Origin: Planctomonas sp. JC2975
Lineage (GTDB): Bacteria > Actinomycetota > Actinomycetes > Actinomycetales > Microbacteriaceae
Assembly (NCBI RefSeq): GCF_012985205.1
Contig: NZ_JABEKS010000002.1
Span: 496,001 to 560,000, forward strand
Length of the DNA: 64,000 nt
Direction of reading: 5' to 3'
Positions 39,348 to 49,479 of this stretch are shown here, piece by piece. The position numbers and the translations under genes are program-made. The stretch's first letter is position 1. Every line of letters begins with the position of its first letter. The notes below the pieces were generated by a model, which saw only the letters and a program-made list of their open reading frames with translations, had not been told where the DNA came from and searched no databases.

Positions 39348-39474
39348 GCGGCCCTGTTCGGTGTCTGCCGGCCATCTTCTGCGGGCGCGCATCCCTGTCA
39401 ATCAGCGGTGACCACCGTGTTCGCCATCTGCGAGACACCCGCGATCGTTGGCCCCCGATGACGGATGCCCCCAG

Positions 39475-39480
39475 TAGCGT
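39475..39480 (+). promoter_or_regulatory. -10 box of ftsK (leaderless)
   Basis: TAGCGT exactly 6 bases before ATG 39487. Confidence 0.5.
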
Positions 39481-39486
39481 TGACCC

Positions 39487-42330
39487 ATGGCCACGAGCAC
39501 GAAGTCGACGTCGCGCGCCCGCGCGAGGGGCACGTCGACCGCGCGCACCCCTTCACGTCAGACGGCGACCCAGAAGACCAAGGTCTTGCCTACAGGACAG
39601 ACGGATCGCGGTGCACTTGCTAAGGCCTGGCTCGGCTTGGCGCATCTCGTGGGCGGAGCGGCGCGTGCTTTCGGGCCGGAGAAGCTGGCCAAGGAGGAGC
39701 GCCGCGACGGACTGCCGTTCTTCATCGTGCTGCTGGCCGTCGCCGGCGCGATCGTCGAATGGTTCATGATCGACAACACCGTCGCGCAACAGCTGGACCA
39801 CTGGACGTTCGGCGGCCTGTTCGGACGCGTCGCCTTCGCGCTCCCCGTCGTGATGCTGCTGCTCGCGATATGGCTGTTCCGGCATCCATCGTCCGTGCAC
39901 GACAACACGCGGATCGGCATCGGCCTGGCGCTGCTCCTCGTCACGGTGTCTGCATTGTGCGAGATCTTCTCCACTCGTCCGCAGCCGAGCGACGGGATCG
40001 ACGCCCTGGCGAAGGCCGGCGGAGTCATCGGATGGATGGCGGGGGCGCCGCTCGTGGCGCTCGCCACGCAATGGGGCGCGGCGGTCATCGTCTTCGTGTT
40101 CCTGCTGCTCAGCATCCTGATCATCACCAAGACCCCGCCGAACCGCATCGGACGGCGGCTGGGCGAGTTGTACACGTACCTGTTCGGCGCCCAGACTGCC
40201 GCTGAAGAGGAGTCGAAACCGCAGGAGGAGAAGACTCCGAAGTCCCGGCGCGGCAAGGCTGCGACGGAGGACGAAGACAAGGCCTCGGAGTCGGACGAGA
40301 ACATCCCGTGGTGGCGACGCAACAAGAGCGGGCGTGAGGTCGATCCCGACTTCGACTCGACGGGTCCGTCGTTCACTGAGGTGCTGGGTGGCGACGCCTC
40401 CTCGACAGGAAGCTTCGCTTCGGCACTGGAGCCCGCGCCGCATGACTACAAGACCGAGGTTCTCGCGGATCTCCAGGAGGCGGAGAAGGCGATCAGCCGT
40501 TTCACCGGTGACGTCTCGCGAGCAGGCAAGCATCCGACCGGGTTGCGCCCGGACACCGCGACCGAGGTGCTCCCGGGGTTCGGCGGACTCAGCGACGACG
40601 ACTTCGACGCGGCTGCGGCCGAAGCGGCGAAGCCGTTGGATGCATTGCCGGACGCTCCGTACGTGCTGCCGGCCGCATCCACTCTGTCGGCGGGGACGCC
40701 CGCGAAGGCGCGCTCGTCAGCGAACGACGAGGTGGTGGCGGCCATCACCTCGGTGCTCGACCAATTCCAGGTGGATGCGCGTGTCACCGGCTTCTCGCGC
40801 GGCCCGACCGTTACCCAGTACGAGATCGAACTCGGGCCGGGCGTCAAGGTGGAGCGGGTCACGGCGCTGAGCAAGAACCTCGCTTACGCGGTGGCATCCA
40901 ACGAGGTGCGAATCCTCTCGCCCATCCCTGGCAAGAGCGCGATCGGCGTCGAGATCCCGAATTCCGACCGCGAGATCGTCTCGCTGGGCGACGTGCTGCG
41001 CTCCGGCGCTGCCACCAGCAGTCACCACCCGATGACGATCGGCGTCGGCAAGGACGTCGGCGGCGGCTTCGTCGTCGCGAACCTCGCCAAGATGCCGCAC
41101 CTCCTGGTGGCCGGCTCGACCGGATCCGGTAAGTCCATCTTCGTGAACACCCTGATCACGAGCCTGCTGATGCGCGCGAAACCCAGCGACGTGCGCATGG
41201 TGCTCGTCGACCCGAAGCGAGTCGAGCTCTCCGTCTACGCCGGCGTTCCGCACCTGATCACCCCCATCATCACGAGCCCGAAGAAAGCGGCCGAAGCGCT
41301 GCAATGGGTCGTCAAAGAGATGGACATGCGCTACGACGACCTGGCGAGCTTCGGCTTCCGTCACATCGATGACTTCAACAAGGCCGTGCGCAACGATGAG
41401 ATCGTGCTGCCGGAGGGCAGCGAACGCAAGCTCAAGCCGTATCCGTACCTGCTGGTTGTCGTCGACGAGCTCGCAGACCTCATGATGGTCGCGCCGCGTG
41501 ACGTCGAGGACTCGATCGTGCGCATCACGCAGCTCGCGCGAGCATCCGGCATACACCTCGTGCTCGCCACGCAGCGGCCGTCGGTCGATGTGGTCACCGG
41601 GCTCATCAAGGCGAACGTGCCATCGCGTCTCGCGTTCGCGGTGGCGAGTGTCACCGACTCGCGCGTCATCCTCGATCAGCCCGGTGCGGACAAGCTCATT
41701 GGACAGGGGGACGGGCTGTTCCTGCCGATGGGTGCGTCCAAGCCCATCCGTGTTCAGGGCGCGTACGTCGCCGAGAGCGAGATCCAGCGGGTCGTCGAGC
41801 ATGTCACTGCGCAGGCACGCCCCGACTACCGGCAGGATGTCGCTGCCGGGCCGGACAAGAAGCAGATCGACTCCGACATCGGCGACGACTTGGAGCTCCT
41901 GCTCGCCGCTGCGGAGCTCGTGGTGTCGAGCCAGTTCGGATCCACCTCGATGCTGCAGCGCAAGCTCCGCGTCGGATTCGCCAAGGCAGGACGCCTGATG
42001 GATCTGTTGGAGTCGCGCGACATCGTGGGTCCGTCCGAGGGATCCAAGGCACGCGACGTGCTCGTGACGCCGGAGCAGCTGTCCCAGGTGATGGCACGGT
42101 TGCGCGGCGGTGACAGCACGCCGGCATCCGCTCCGCAGCCGTCGACGGCGCAGCCGTCCGCTCCGCAGACGCCGTCCCAGCCCATCGCTCCTGCCGCCCA
42201 GCAGGCGGACACGCGCGAGCCGGCTGACGACCGGTACGACGGCGATCCCGTCGGTCGCGAGTACGGCGGTCTCGAAGAGGTCGACGGCGATTCCGACGAG
42301 GATGCCTGGGGTCTTACCGGGCGGGAGTGA
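39487..42330 (+). CDS. ftsK: DNA translocase FtsK
   Basis: 947 residues. About 60 basic residues come first, then four hydrophobic segments (about 77-225). An acidic, low-complexity linker leads to the motor: Walker A GSTGSGKS at 543-550, Walker [12 protein letters not shown], and [12 protein letters not shown]. The C-terminal gamma winged helix ([26 protein letters not shown]) reads KOPS sequences. A Pro/Ser-rich tail of about 80 residues follows. FtsK pumps chromosome ends through the septum and activates XerCD. No Shine-Dalgarno sequence is seen; the message looks leaderless. Confidence 0.95.
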   Translation: MATSTKSTSRARARGTSTARTPSRQTATQKTKVLPTGQTDRGALAKAWLGLAHLVGGAARAFGPEKLAKEERRDGLPFFIVLLAVAGAIVEWFMIDNTVAQQLDHWTFGGLFGRVAFALPVVMLLLAIWLFRHPSSVHDNTRIGIGLALLLVTVSALCEIFSTRPQPSDGIDALAKAGGVIGWMAGAPLVALATQWGAAVIVFVFLLLSILIITKTPPNRIGRRLGELYTYLFGAQTAAEEESKPQEEKTPKSRRGKAATEDEDKASESDENIPWWRRNKSGREVDPDFDSTGPSFTEVLGGDASSTGSFASALEPAPHDYKTEVLADLQEAEKAISRFTGDVSRAGKHPTGLRPDTATEVLPGFGGLSDDDFDAAAAEAAKPLDALPDAPYVLPAASTLSAGTPAKARSSANDEVVAAITSVLDQFQVDARVTGFSRGPTVTQYEIELGPGVKVERVTALSKNLAYAVASNEVRILSPIPGKSAIGVEIPNSDREIVSLGDVLRSGAATSSHHPMTIGVGKDVGGGFVVANLAKMPHLLVAGSTGSGKSIFVNTLITSLLMRAKPSDVRMVLVDPKRVELSVYAGVPHLITPIITSPKKAAEALQWVVKEMDMRYDDLASFGFRHIDDFNKAVRNDEIVLPEGSERKLKPYPYLLVVVDELADLMMVAPRDVEDSIVRITQLARASGIHLVLATQRPSVDVVTGLIKANVPSRLAFAVASVTDSRVILDQPGADKLIGQGDGLFLPMGASKPIRVQGAYVAESEIQRVVEHVTAQARPDYRQDVAAGPDKKQIDSDIGDDLELLLAAAELVVSSQFGSTSMLQRKLRVGFAKAGRLMDLLESRDIVGPSEGSKARDVLVTPEQLSQVMARLRGGDSTPASAPQPSTAQPSAPQTPSQPIAPAAQQADTREPADDRYDGDPVGREYGGLEEVDGDSDEDAWGLTGRE

Positions 42331-42364
42331 CCAGCGGGTCCAGCGCCGCGGCTCGGTCTGACTC

Positions 42365-42370
42365 TAGGCT
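42365..42370 (+). promoter_or_regulatory. -10 box of pgsA (leaderless)
   Basis: TAGGCT exactly 6 bases before ATG 42377. Confidence 0.5.
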
Positions 42371-42376
42371 TGCAGC

Positions 42377-42988
42377 ATGACCGATTCCGGCCAGGCCGCC
42401 GCGCCGACCGCACCAGGCAATTTCAACCTGCCGAACCTCATCACCGTCGTGCGCATCCTGCTGGCGCCGGTGTTCTTCTGGCTCCTTCTGGCGGACGCCG
42501 GCCACGACGGGGTGCTTCGCTGGATCGCTGCGGCGCTGTTCATCATCGCCATCGCCACCGACGGTGTGGACGGCGCCATCGCGCGACGTCGCGGACTCGT
42601 CACCGATCTCGGCAAGATCCTCGATCCGATCGCCGACAAGCTTCTGACCTCCGGCGCGCTCGTCTGCCTGTCGATCCTGGGCGAGCTCTGGTGGTGGGTC
42701 ACGATCGTCATCGTCGTGCGCGAGGTCGGGATCACGGTCTGGCGCATGGTCGAACTGGGCCGCGGCAACGTCGTCCCCGCCGGACGCGGAGGCAAGCTCA
42801 AGACAGTGGTGCAGGCCGTCGCGATCTCGTTCGCCCTGGCGCCGACCTGGACGATCGTCGGCGACTGGATCTTCTGGGTGAACTGGGTTCTGATGGGCGC
42901 CGCGCTCGTGCTGACCGTCTGGTCGGGCCTCGACTATCTGTGGGAGGCGTACCGCATGCGCAGGCGCGACGCGGGGGCATCCTTGTGA
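42377..42988 (+). CDS. pgsA: CDP-diacylglycerol-glycerol-3-phosphate 3-phosphatidyltransferase
   Basis: 203 residues with four or five hydrophobic segments. The CDP-alcohol phosphotransferase motif D-G-x2-A-R-x8-G-x3-D-x3-D is complete (from VDGAIARR to DPIADK). The first helix starts FNLPNLITVVRILLAPVF, as in PgsA. It makes phosphatidylglycerol phosphate at the membrane. It is followed by overlapping cinA-like and then clgR, the actinobacterial order; the paralogue pgsA3 occupies this place in M. tuberculosis, so the exact product could differ. Confidence 0.9.
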   Translation: MTDSGQAAAPTAPGNFNLPNLITVVRILLAPVFFWLLLADAGHDGVLRWIAAALFIIAIATDGVDGAIARRRGLVTDLGKILDPIADKLLTSGALVCLSILGELWWWVTIVIVVREVGITVWRMVELGRGNVVPAGRGGKLKTVVQAVAISFALAPTWTIVGDWIFWVNWVLMGAALVLTVWSGLDYLWEAYRMRRRDAGASL

Positions 42989-43551
42989 CCGGGTCTGGCG
43001 GCGCAGAGCTCGGTGATGAGGGGCTCGGTGCTGAGCATCCCGGAGCGGATGTCACGGCCGAGCTGATCGCTCGCCTGACCGCACAGGGTCGCACGCTCGC
43101 TGTTGCGGAGTCGCTGACCGGGGGAGCGTTGACGGCCGAACTCACCAGGCCGGCAGGCGCATCCGCGGTCGTGTTGGGCGGTGCCGTCGTCTACGCCACC
43201 GAGCTCAAGCACACGATCGTCGGAGTGGATGCCGCGCTGCTCTCCGCGCACGGGCCCGTGCATCCCGAGGTGGCGCGACAGCTCGCGCGTGGTGTGCGCA
43301 CGGCCCTTGCCGTTGCCGGTCGGGCCGCCGACATCGGCATCGCCACGACGGGCGTAGCGGGTCCCGACGGCCAAGGTGGACACGAGCCGGGGACGGTCTT
43401 CGTCGGTATCTCGTGGGGTGAAACCGAGCAGTCCATCGAGCTGACTCTCTGCGGGGATCGTGCGGAGATCCGCGCGCAGACCGTCGCCATAGCAGTGCGG
43501 TCGTTGGCCGACCGATTTCTCGATGAGTCGTCGGCGTTCATCGCCGACTGA
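42985..43551 (+). CDS. CinA C-terminal domain protein (nicotinamide-nucleotide amidase type)
   Basis: 188 residues with only the C-terminal CinA/PncC domain; the N-terminal molybdopterin-binding-like half is absent, as is common. AVAESLTGGALTAELT and GIATTGVAGPDGQGGHEPGTVFVGI are the family signatures. PncC deamidates nicotinamide mononucleotide in pyridine-nucleotide salvage. The GTG start overlaps the pgsA stop (GTGA), so it is co-translated; about 25 low-complexity residues precede the domain. Confidence 0.88.
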   Translation: MTGSGGAELGDEGLGAEHPGADVTAELIARLTAQGRTLAVAESLTGGALTAELTRPAGASAVVLGGAVVYATELKHTIVGVDAALLSAHGPVHPEVARQLARGVRTALAVAGRAADIGIATTGVAGPDGQGGHEPGTVFVGISWGETEQSIELTLCGDRAEIRAQTVAIAVRSLADRFLDESSAFIAD

Positions 43552-43607
43552 GGCGGTGCGGTGGGGTTGGCCGTCGCGGAATAGTCGGTGTGTCGACTTC
43601 GTTACAT

Positions 43608-43624
43608 GGTGTGTACTTCACACC
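43608..43624. promoter_or_regulatory. Inverted repeat in the clgR promoter region
   Basis: GGTGTG-TACTT-CACACC is a perfect 6-bp inverted repeat about 110 bases before clgR. Possible -10 boxes downstream are TAGAGT near 43646 and TAGCGT near 43671. It may be a regulator site; its shape differs from the described ClgR box. Confidence 0.4.
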
Positions 43625-43731
43625 CAAACCCCAACATCGATGGTTAGAGTTTCTGCACCGGATACGCGTAGCGTTGAAGGCATCAGGACTTCGAGTCGAA
43701 GGTTGTGGCAGGAAGAGAAAAGGAGGCTCCA

Positions 43732-44043
43732 ATGATTCTTGTACGTCAAGAAATCGGCGACGTGCTACGGGACTTCCGCCTGCAGAAGGGGCGCACTCTT
43801 CGTCAGGTCGCGAGCCGGGCGAGTGTAGCGCTCGGATACCTCAGCGAGGTCGAGCGTGGTCAGAAGGAAGCGTCGAGCGAGATCCTCGCCTCGGTCGCTG
43901 ACGCTCTCGACACACCGATCTCGGTGATCATGCGCGAAGTCGGAGACCGGCTCGCGGTGCTCGAGGGCATCGACCAGGTCATCCCCGACACGGTGCCCGA
44001 CGAGTTCGTGGCTGCGCTGGACGCAGACCTCGTCGCTCGGTGA
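43732..44043 (+). CDS. clgR: XRE-family regulator ClgR
   Basis: 103 residues. The helix-turn-helix RTLRQVASRASVALGYLSEVERGQKEASSEIL is nearly identical in pattern to actinobacterial ClgR, the activator of clp protease genes and, in some species, of recA-region genes. Its place between pgsA-cinA and recA is that of clgR. The C-terminus EFVAALDADLVAR is hydrophobic and could be a proteolysis tag, but that is inference. AGGAGG lies 5 bases before ATG 43732. Confidence 0.9.
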   Translation: MILVRQEIGDVLRDFRLQKGRTLRQVASRASVALGYLSEVERGQKEASSEILASVADALDTPISVIMREVGDRLAVLEGIDQVIPDTVPDEFVAALDADLVAR

Positions 44044-44066
44044 CGCCGTCGTCGCACAGTCGACAC

Positions 44067-44094
44067 GGAAACGCCCCGCTTGCGGGGCGTTTCC
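44067..44094 (+). terminator. clgR terminator
   Basis: A 13-bp perfect stem, GGAAACGCCCCGC and its complement, with a 2-base apparent loop (effectively 11 bp with a larger loop), ends in GTTTCC. It is a strong intrinsic-type hairpin 23 bases after the clgR stop. Confidence 0.8.
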
Positions 44095-44190
44095 CCGTTA
44101 AGGCAAGTCCTGGTCTTGCAGGGAGGGCTCGCATTCCGGCATGCGGGTTTCCAGGCCTGGCGCCGTTCCGCGGGCCCGGTACGCGCACTC

Positions 44191-44196
44191 TAGGCT
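44191..44196 (+). promoter_or_regulatory. -10 box of the DUF3046 gene (leaderless)
   Basis: TAGGCT exactly 6 bases before ATG 44203. Confidence 0.5.
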
Positions 44197-44202
44197 GACC
44201 GG

Positions 44203-44430
44203 ATGCGAGCAAGCGAGTTCCACCGCGCCGTCGCCGCCGAGTTCGGCCAGCAGTACGGCAGGGCGCTGCTGCGCGATCTCGTAATCGACAGGCTGGGGAC
44301 TCGAACGGGAGACCAGGCCCTCGCGGCCGGGGTCCCGGAGCGCGAGGTGTGGCTGGCTCTCTGCGAGGCCATGGAGGTCCCCGTCGAGCGCCGTCACGGC
44401 GTCGGCCTTCCGGCGCCGCGCCACCATTGA
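44203..44430 (+). CDS. DUF3046 protein
   Basis: 75 residues. The pattern MRASEFHRAVAAEFG, ALLRDLVIDRLG, TGDQALAAGVPEREVWLALCE matches DUF3046, a small conserved actinobacterial protein encoded directly before recA. The function is unknown. The message looks leaderless. The stop is about 95 bases before the recA promoter boxes. Confidence 0.88.
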   Translation: MRASEFHRAVAAEFGQQYGRALLRDLVIDRLGTRTGDQALAAGVPEREVWLALCEAMEVPVERRHGVGLPAPRHH

Positions 44431-44493
44431 TGTCGATTCCGATCGCGAGAAGCCCGTCGTCCGTTGTTCGGATGCCACCCCGCGACACGCCCA

Positions 44494-44515
44494 CGAACAT
44501 ACGAATGAATGTTCG
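44494..44515. promoter_or_regulatory. LexA (SOS) box of recA
   Basis: CGAAT-N4-GTTCG at 44502-44515 matches the actinobacterial LexA consensus CGAAC-N4-GTTCG with one change. A second left arm, CGAACAT at 44494-44500, pairs with ATGTTCG at 44509-44515. The site lies directly upstream of a TACTCT -10 box at 44524-44529. Confidence 0.75.
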
Positions 44516-44523
44516 GTTGTTGG

Positions 44524-44529
44524 TACTCT
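44524..44529 (+). promoter_or_regulatory. -10 box of recA
   Basis: TACTCT in the context TTGGTACTCTGA, the same context as the metF promoter at 52896. It gives a leader of about 120 bases. Confidence 0.55.
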
Positions 44530-44656
44530 GAGACCACAGTCCCGCTCGAAGCGAGTTCTCCACTGATCGGGCTGCAGACATCCGGATGTCGGCCGTGCCT
44601 TCTACGGTACGAAGCAGCGATTTCCCCACGATTGTCCCGGCGAAAGGAAGCCACAA

Positions 44657-45730
44657 ATGCCCACTCCAGCGGATCGCGAAAAGGCACTCGAGACCGCGCT
44701 GGCGCAGATCGACCGCCAGTTCGGCAAAGGCTCTGTCATGCGTCTGGGCAGCGACGAGCGTGCGCCGGTCGAAGTCGTTCCCACCGGATCGATCGCGCTC
44801 GACGTGGCCCTCGGCATCGGCGGGCTTCCGCGAGGCCGCATCGTCGAGATCTACGGCCCGGAGTCGTCGGGTAAGACGACACTGACGCTGCACGCCATCG
44901 CCAACGCGCAGAAGGGCGGTGGCATCGCGGCCTTCATCGACGCCGAGCATGCGCTCGACCCCGAGTACGCCAAGAAGCTCGGCGTCGACATCGACTCGCT
45001 GCTGGTCTCGCAGCCCGACACGGGGGAGCAGGCGCTGGAGATCGCCGACATGCTCGTGCGCTCGGGATCGATCGACCTCATCGTCATCGACTCTGTGGCG
45101 GCACTGGTGCCCCGCGCCGAGATCGAGGGCGAGATGGGGGACTCGCACGTCGGCCTGCAGGCCCGCCTCATGTCCCAGGCGCTGCGCAAGCTCACGGGTG
45201 CGCTCAACCAGACGAACACGACGTTGATCTTCATCAACCAGCTCCGCGAGAAGGTCGGCGTGTTCTTCGGAAGCCCCGAGACCACCTCCGGTGGAAAGGC
45301 ACTGAAGTTCTACGCCTCCGTGCGCCTCGACATCCGTCGCATCGAGACTCTGAAGGACGGCTCGGACGCGGTCGGCAACCGTACCCGCGTCAAGGTCGTG
45401 AAGAACAAGATGGCACCGCCCTTCAAGCAGGCAGAGTTCGACATCCTCTACGGCGTGGGAATCTCGCGCGAGGGCAGCCTCCTCGACTATGGCGTGGAGC
45501 AGGCCATCGTGAAGAAGTCCGGCGCCTGGTACACGTACGAGGGCGACCAGCTCGGTCAGGGCAAGGAGAACTCGCGCAATTTCCTGATCGCGAACCCGGA
45601 TATCGCGGCGGAGATCGAGCACAAGATCCTGGTCAAGCTCGGCGTCATCGCCGATCCGAATGCCGGCGCCGAAGTCGCCTCGAACGTCGAGTCGATCGAG
45701 CCGAAGATCGCCCAGCGCAAGGGCGCCTGA
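44657..45730 (+). CDS. recA: Recombinase RecA
   Basis: 357 residues. Walker A is GPESSGKT at 67-74 and [15 protein letters not shown] is Walker B; loop L1 has [21 protein letters not shown] and L2 follows. No intein interrupts it, unlike M. tuberculosis. It forms the strand-exchange filament and triggers LexA self-cleavage. AAAGGAAG precedes ATG 44657. It is under an SOS box and followed by recX 13 bases later. Confidence 0.98.
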   Translation: MPTPADREKALETALAQIDRQFGKGSVMRLGSDERAPVEVVPTGSIALDVALGIGGLPRGRIVEIYGPESSGKTTLTLHAIANAQKGGGIAAFIDAEHALDPEYAKKLGVDIDSLLVSQPDTGEQALEIADMLVRSGSIDLIVIDSVAALVPRAEIEGEMGDSHVGLQARLMSQALRKLTGALNQTNTTLIFINQLREKVGVFFGSPETTSGGKALKFYASVRLDIRRIETLKDGSDAVGNRTRVKVVKNKMAPPFKQAEFDILYGVGISREGSLLDYGVEQAIVKKSGAWYTYEGDQLGQGKENSRNFLIANPDIAAEIEHKILVKLGVIADPNAGAEVASNVESIEPKIAQRKGA

Positions 45731-45743
45731 CCCAGGTCGCGAC

Positions 45744-46535
45744 ATGGTCGTCCAGTTCCCACCGGCCGGTCCCGAGTCCGGGTCGGATCATCGCCCTCGC
45801 CGGTCTCCGCAGCGCGAGCACGGAATCGCGCCCGTGACCTACCTGCCCGGCGCGCAACCCAGTGAAGCGGCACAGGATGCCCTCGCCAAGGTGCGCGCCG
45901 TGCAGGAACGTGACGAGACGCAGTCACGTTCGGGCGTCGGCGGCCGACGGCACGGCGGAGGGCCCGCAGGCGTCGGTGGGGCCGAGCGGGCGCGTATCGG
46001 CGGTGCTGACTCGGGGTCGGACGGGACTCGAGACAAGAAGACCGCCCGGGCTGGCAATGTCGCCATCCACCAGCTCGCTCGACGCGGCATGTCGCGTTGG
46101 GAGCTCGAACAGGTGCTCGCCAAGCGGGACGTGGACGAACAGACCGCCGCTGCGGAGCTCGACCGCCTGGAGAGCATAGGGCTCGTCGACGACGCAGCAC
46201 TGGCGGTATCGGTCGTGTACGCGATGCATGCTCGCAAAGGCTCCGGACGGTCTGCCATCGAACTGGAGCTGCGGCGACGCCACCTCGACGACTCGGTCAT
46301 CGCCGATGCGATGTCCGAACTCGACGGCGAGGACGAAGTGGAGCGGGCGACAGAACTGGCCGTCACCCGTGCGCGCCAAGTGATGAACCTCGACTACGAG
46401 GTGGCGGCGCGTCGGTTGAGCGGATACCTCGGACGAAAGGGCTACGACGGCGAGACCGTTCGGGCCGCGGTGAGAGCCGCTCTCGCCAATCACCCGCGGG
46501 GAGCGTCCAAGAGCCCCGGCGTTCGCTTTCAGTGA
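45744..46535 (+). CDS. recX: Regulatory protein RecX
   Basis: 263 residues. The first 100 or so are disordered and Gly/Arg-rich. The RecX repeats follow: AIHQLARRGMSRWELEQVLAKR, then GLVDDAALAVSVVYAMHARKGSG, ELRRRHLDDSVI and a last repeat with RLSGYLGRKGYDGETV. RecX caps RecA filaments. I choose ATG 45744, 13 bases after recA; the frame is open back into recA but that part is not RecX. There is no ribosome site of its own, so coupling with recA is likely. Confidence 0.9.
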   Translation: MVVQFPPAGPESGSDHRPRRSPQREHGIAPVTYLPGAQPSEAAQDALAKVRAVQERDETQSRSGVGGRRHGGGPAGVGGAERARIGGADSGSDGTRDKKTARAGNVAIHQLARRGMSRWELEQVLAKRDVDEQTAAAELDRLESIGLVDDAALAVSVVYAMHARKGSGRSAIELELRRRHLDDSVIADAMSELDGEDEVERATELAVTRARQVMNLDYEVAARRLSGYLGRKGYDGETVRAAVRAALANHPRGASKSPGVRFQ

Positions 46536-46769
46536 GCCGGTCGGCGCCCGGTCGAGACGGATCCGCTTGCTGGGCGATCTCCCCCGGGGGCGTCTCGGAG
46601 TGTCCAGCGCCTCGCACCTGTCCGTCTCCGACGGGCTCTTGTTGCGATCGTCTGGTCTGGGAGCCACGAGCGGTGAGCGGGACATCGTGGAGCCCGGTGA
46701 CGTACTCGATACCGTCGGGATCGGGTGTGAACCGAGCGGCCGGGCCGCGAACGTAGACTGGTCCGCACT

Positions 46770-48395
46770 ATGAGCATTGCCGACCGCGTCCGACCCAGCT
46801 CGGCGCCCACGTCGATCGCCGTGTCCGATGCGGCGCTCGATCAAGACGGCCATGTGCGCACGTACGAGGTGCGCACGTACGGCTGCCAGATGAACGTCCA
46901 CGACTCGGAACGGTTGAGCGGCTCGCTCGAGGCCGCAGGCTACGTTCCTGCGGCGGGCGCCGAAGCCGACATCGTCGTCATCAACACCTGCGCCGTGCGC
47001 GAGAACGCCGACAACAAGCTGTACGGCAATCTCGGGCATCTGGCATCGGTGAAGCGCCGGCACGCCGGTATGCAGATCGCAGTCGGCGGATGCCTTGCGC
47101 AGAAGGACAAGAACGTCATCCTCGAGAAGGCTCCCTGGGTGGACGTCGTCTTCGGCACCCACAACATGGGATCCCTCCCGCGGCTGCTCGAGCGGGCGCG
47201 TCACAACGACGAGGCACAGCTCGAGATCCTGGACTCGCTGGAGACCTTCCCCTCCACGCTGCCGACGAAGCGTGATTCCACGTACAGCGGATGGGTGTCC
47301 ATCTCCGTCGGCTGCAACAACACCTGCACGTTCTGCATCGTGCCGTCGTTGCGCGGCAAGGAGAACGACAGGCGTCCAGGCGAGGTACTCGCCGAGATCC
47401 AGTCGCTCGTCGACGATGGTGCCGTCGAGGTCACGCTCCTCGGCCAGAACGTCAATTCCTACGGCGTCGACTTCGGCGACCGGCAGGCATTCGGCAAGCT
47501 CCTGCGCGCGGCAGGCGAGATCGACGGACTGGAGCGCATCCGGTTCACCTCTCCGCACCCGGCTGCGTTCACCGACGACGTGATCGACGCCATGGCGGAG
47601 ACGCCAGCCGTGATGCCCCAGCTGCACATGCCGCTGCAGTCCGGATCCGATCGCATCCTTCGCGCCATGCGGCGCAGCTATCGCTCGGAGAAGTTCCTCG
47701 GGATCCTGGATCGCGTGCGTGCACGCATCCCGGATGCCGCGATCAGCACCGACATCATCGTCGGCTTCCCCGGCGAGACGGAAGACGACTTCCAGGAGAC
47801 GCTGCGCGTGGTCGAGCAGGCTCGCTTCGCATCCGCGTTCACCTTCCAGTACTCGGCTCGCCCAGGCACCCCCGCAGCGACCATGCCGGATCAGGTGCCG
47901 AAGGAAGTCGTGCAGGACAGGTACGACCGCCTCATCGCCCTCCAGGAGCGCATCGGCCTCGATGAGAACGAGAAGCTCGTCGGCCGTGAGGTGCACGTGC
48001 TCGTATCAACCGGTGAAGGCAAGAAGGACGCGGAGACTCACCGCATGAGCGGCCGAGCCGAGGACAGCCGCCTGGTGCACTTCGAGATTCCGGAAGGATC
48101 TGAGATCCCCCGGCCCGGCGATGTCGTGACCGTTCGGATCACCCATGCTGCGCCGTTCCACCTCCTCGCGGACGCCGCGCCGGGCGAAATCCTCCGCGTT
48201 CGTCGCACCCGTGCGGGCGACGCTTGGGACCGCGCAGAGAGCGAGTCGTGCGCGGTGCCGTCGCATGGCGCGGAGCCGGCGGGACCGGCGGGGCCGGTCT
48301 CACTAGGGTTGCCCGTGCTGCGTTCGCGACTGGACGTGGGCTCGCCCGCCGGACCGACGACGCCGATCTACGACCTCGCCGACGGCGAGCGGTGA
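46770..48395 (+). CDS. miaB: tRNA-2-methylthio-N6-dimethylallyladenosine synthase
   Basis: 541 residues. It adds the methylthio group to i6A37 of tRNA. The N-terminal cluster-binding part has Cys39 in [16 protein letters not shown] and GGCLAQ. The radical SAM motif is CNNTCTFC, followed by [13 protein letters not shown] domain lies near 390-450, and then a tail of about 70 residues rich in Gly, Ala and Pro. TAGACT lies 10 bases before the ATG, giving a leader of a few bases. It precedes miaA, which acts on the same base. Confidence 0.94.
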   Translation: MSIADRVRPSSAPTSIAVSDAALDQDGHVRTYEVRTYGCQMNVHDSERLSGSLEAAGYVPAAGAEADIVVINTCAVRENADNKLYGNLGHLASVKRRHAGMQIAVGGCLAQKDKNVILEKAPWVDVVFGTHNMGSLPRLLERARHNDEAQLEILDSLETFPSTLPTKRDSTYSGWVSISVGCNNTCTFCIVPSLRGKENDRRPGEVLAEIQSLVDDGAVEVTLLGQNVNSYGVDFGDRQAFGKLLRAAGEIDGLERIRFTSPHPAAFTDDVIDAMAETPAVMPQLHMPLQSGSDRILRAMRRSYRSEKFLGILDRVRARIPDAAISTDIIVGFPGETEDDFQETLRVVEQARFASAFTFQYSARPGTPAATMPDQVPKEVVQDRYDRLIALQERIGLDENEKLVGREVHVLVSTGEGKKDAETHRMSGRAEDSRLVHFEIPEGSEIPRPGDVVTVRITHAAPFHLLADAAPGEILRVRRTRAGDAWDRAESESCAVPSHGAEPAGPAGPVSLGLPVLRSRLDVGSPAGPTTPIYDLADGER

Positions 48396-48411
48396 CCCCG
48401 CCGGATTCCGT

Positions 48412-49479
48412 GTGAGCCATTCCGGCGGTGCGGCTGTCGGCGACGCGTCCCCGACGGCCCATGGATCAGCGTCCCCATCGTCCGACCGACCTGCAGCCGA
48501 CATCGACGTGAGTCGCATCCTGGCGATCGTCGGGCCGACGGGCACCGGCAAGAGCGACTTGGCGATCGATGTCGCCACGAGGCTGGCCGAGCGCGGCATC
48601 CGCGCCGAGGTCGTGGGTGCCGATGCGATGCAGCTGTATCGAGGAATGGACATCGGCACCGCGAAGCTGCCGATCGAAGAACGAGGTGGCATCCCGCATC
48701 ACTTGATCGACGTTCTCGAGCCGAGCGAAGAAGCGACGGTCGCGTGGTACCAGCCGCGGGCGCGCGAGGCGATCGAGAGCATCCGCTCGCGTGGTGCTCT
48801 GCCGATCCTCGTCGGTGGGTCAGGGCTCTATGTGTCGTCCGTGCTGTACGACTTCGCATTCCCCGCGCGGGATCCCGAGCTGCGTGCTCGTCTCGAGGCC
48901 GAGGCTGCCGCGCTCGGCACCGCTCAGCTGCTGGAGCGACTGCGGGGGCTCGACCCCGAGACGGCGGAACGAGTGGATGCCGCGAACCTTCGGCGCGTCA
49001 TCCGGGCGCTCGAGGTGGCCGAGTTGCAGCAGCAGGGATACGGAGCCGCCTTGCCCGAACGGCCGGAGCTCTGGTCGCCGGCGACAGTGATCGGACTGCA
49101 CGTGCCCAGAACGAACCTGGTGGGACGGTTGGATGCCCGGGTCGAGCGCATGTGGCGAGCAGGGCTCCTCGACGAGGTGCGCGGACTTCTGAATCGCGGC
49201 ATCGAGCGGGGTACGACCGCATCCCGCGCCATCGGATACGCCCAGGCGATCGCGCAGTTGCGCGGCGACCTCTCCGAGGCGGACGCGATAGCCGAAACGC
49301 AGAGGCTCACCCGACGCTATGCACGTCGCCAGGTGTCGTGGTTCAAGCGATACGCCGAGCTCCAGTGGCTCAATGCGGGTGCCGAGACCGTCGCCGACGC
49401 GGAGTCCGCCCCCGAGGCGTCGTACGCCCAGGCGCGCGGTCGGTTGGCTGACGCCGCACTGGATAGGCTTGCGCGGTGA
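48412..49479 (+). CDS. miaA: tRNA dimethylallyltransferase
   Basis: 355 residues from GTG 48412. It puts the dimethylallyl group on A37 of t[21 protein letters not shown] is the P-loop, [17 protein letters not shown] binds the tRNA base, and [11 protein letters not shown] and [12 protein letters not shown] complete the family pattern. The first 32 residues are Ser/Ala-rich and unusual; a second GTG at 48508 would give the usual compact start. Neither start has a good ribosome site, so the start is uncertain. It lies 16 bases after miaB. Confidence 0.9.
   Translation: MSHSGGAAVGDASPTAHGSASPSSDRPAADIDVSRILAIVGPTGTGKSDLAIDVATRLAERGIRAEVVGADAMQLYRGMDIGTAKLPIEERGGIPHHLIDVLEPSEEATVAWYQPRAREAIESIRSRGALPILVGGSGLYVSSVLYDFAFPARDPELRARLEAEAAALGTAQLLERLRGLDPETAERVDAANLRRVIRALEVAELQQQGYGAALPERPELWSPATVIGLHVPRTNLVGRLDARVERMWRAGLLDEVRGLLNRGIERGTTASRAIGYAQAIAQLRGDLSEADAIAETQRLTRRYARRQVSWFKRYAELQWLNAGAETVADAESAPEASYAQARGRLADAALDRLAR
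49464..49469 (+). promoter_or_regulatory. -10 box of dapF (leaderless), inside miaA
   Basis: TAGGCT exactly 6 bases before GTG 49476, within the last codons of miaA. Confidence 0.5.

Noticed and set aside
36072-39401. 1109-codon minus-strand open frame
   Set aside because: It lies wholly antisense to dapA, RNase J and the GNAT gene and only reflects high third-position GC.
46567-46773. 68-codon frame before miaB
   Set aside because: No ribosome site, no similarity, and it overlaps the miaB promoter box and start. The 234-base gap otherwise holds only that promoter.
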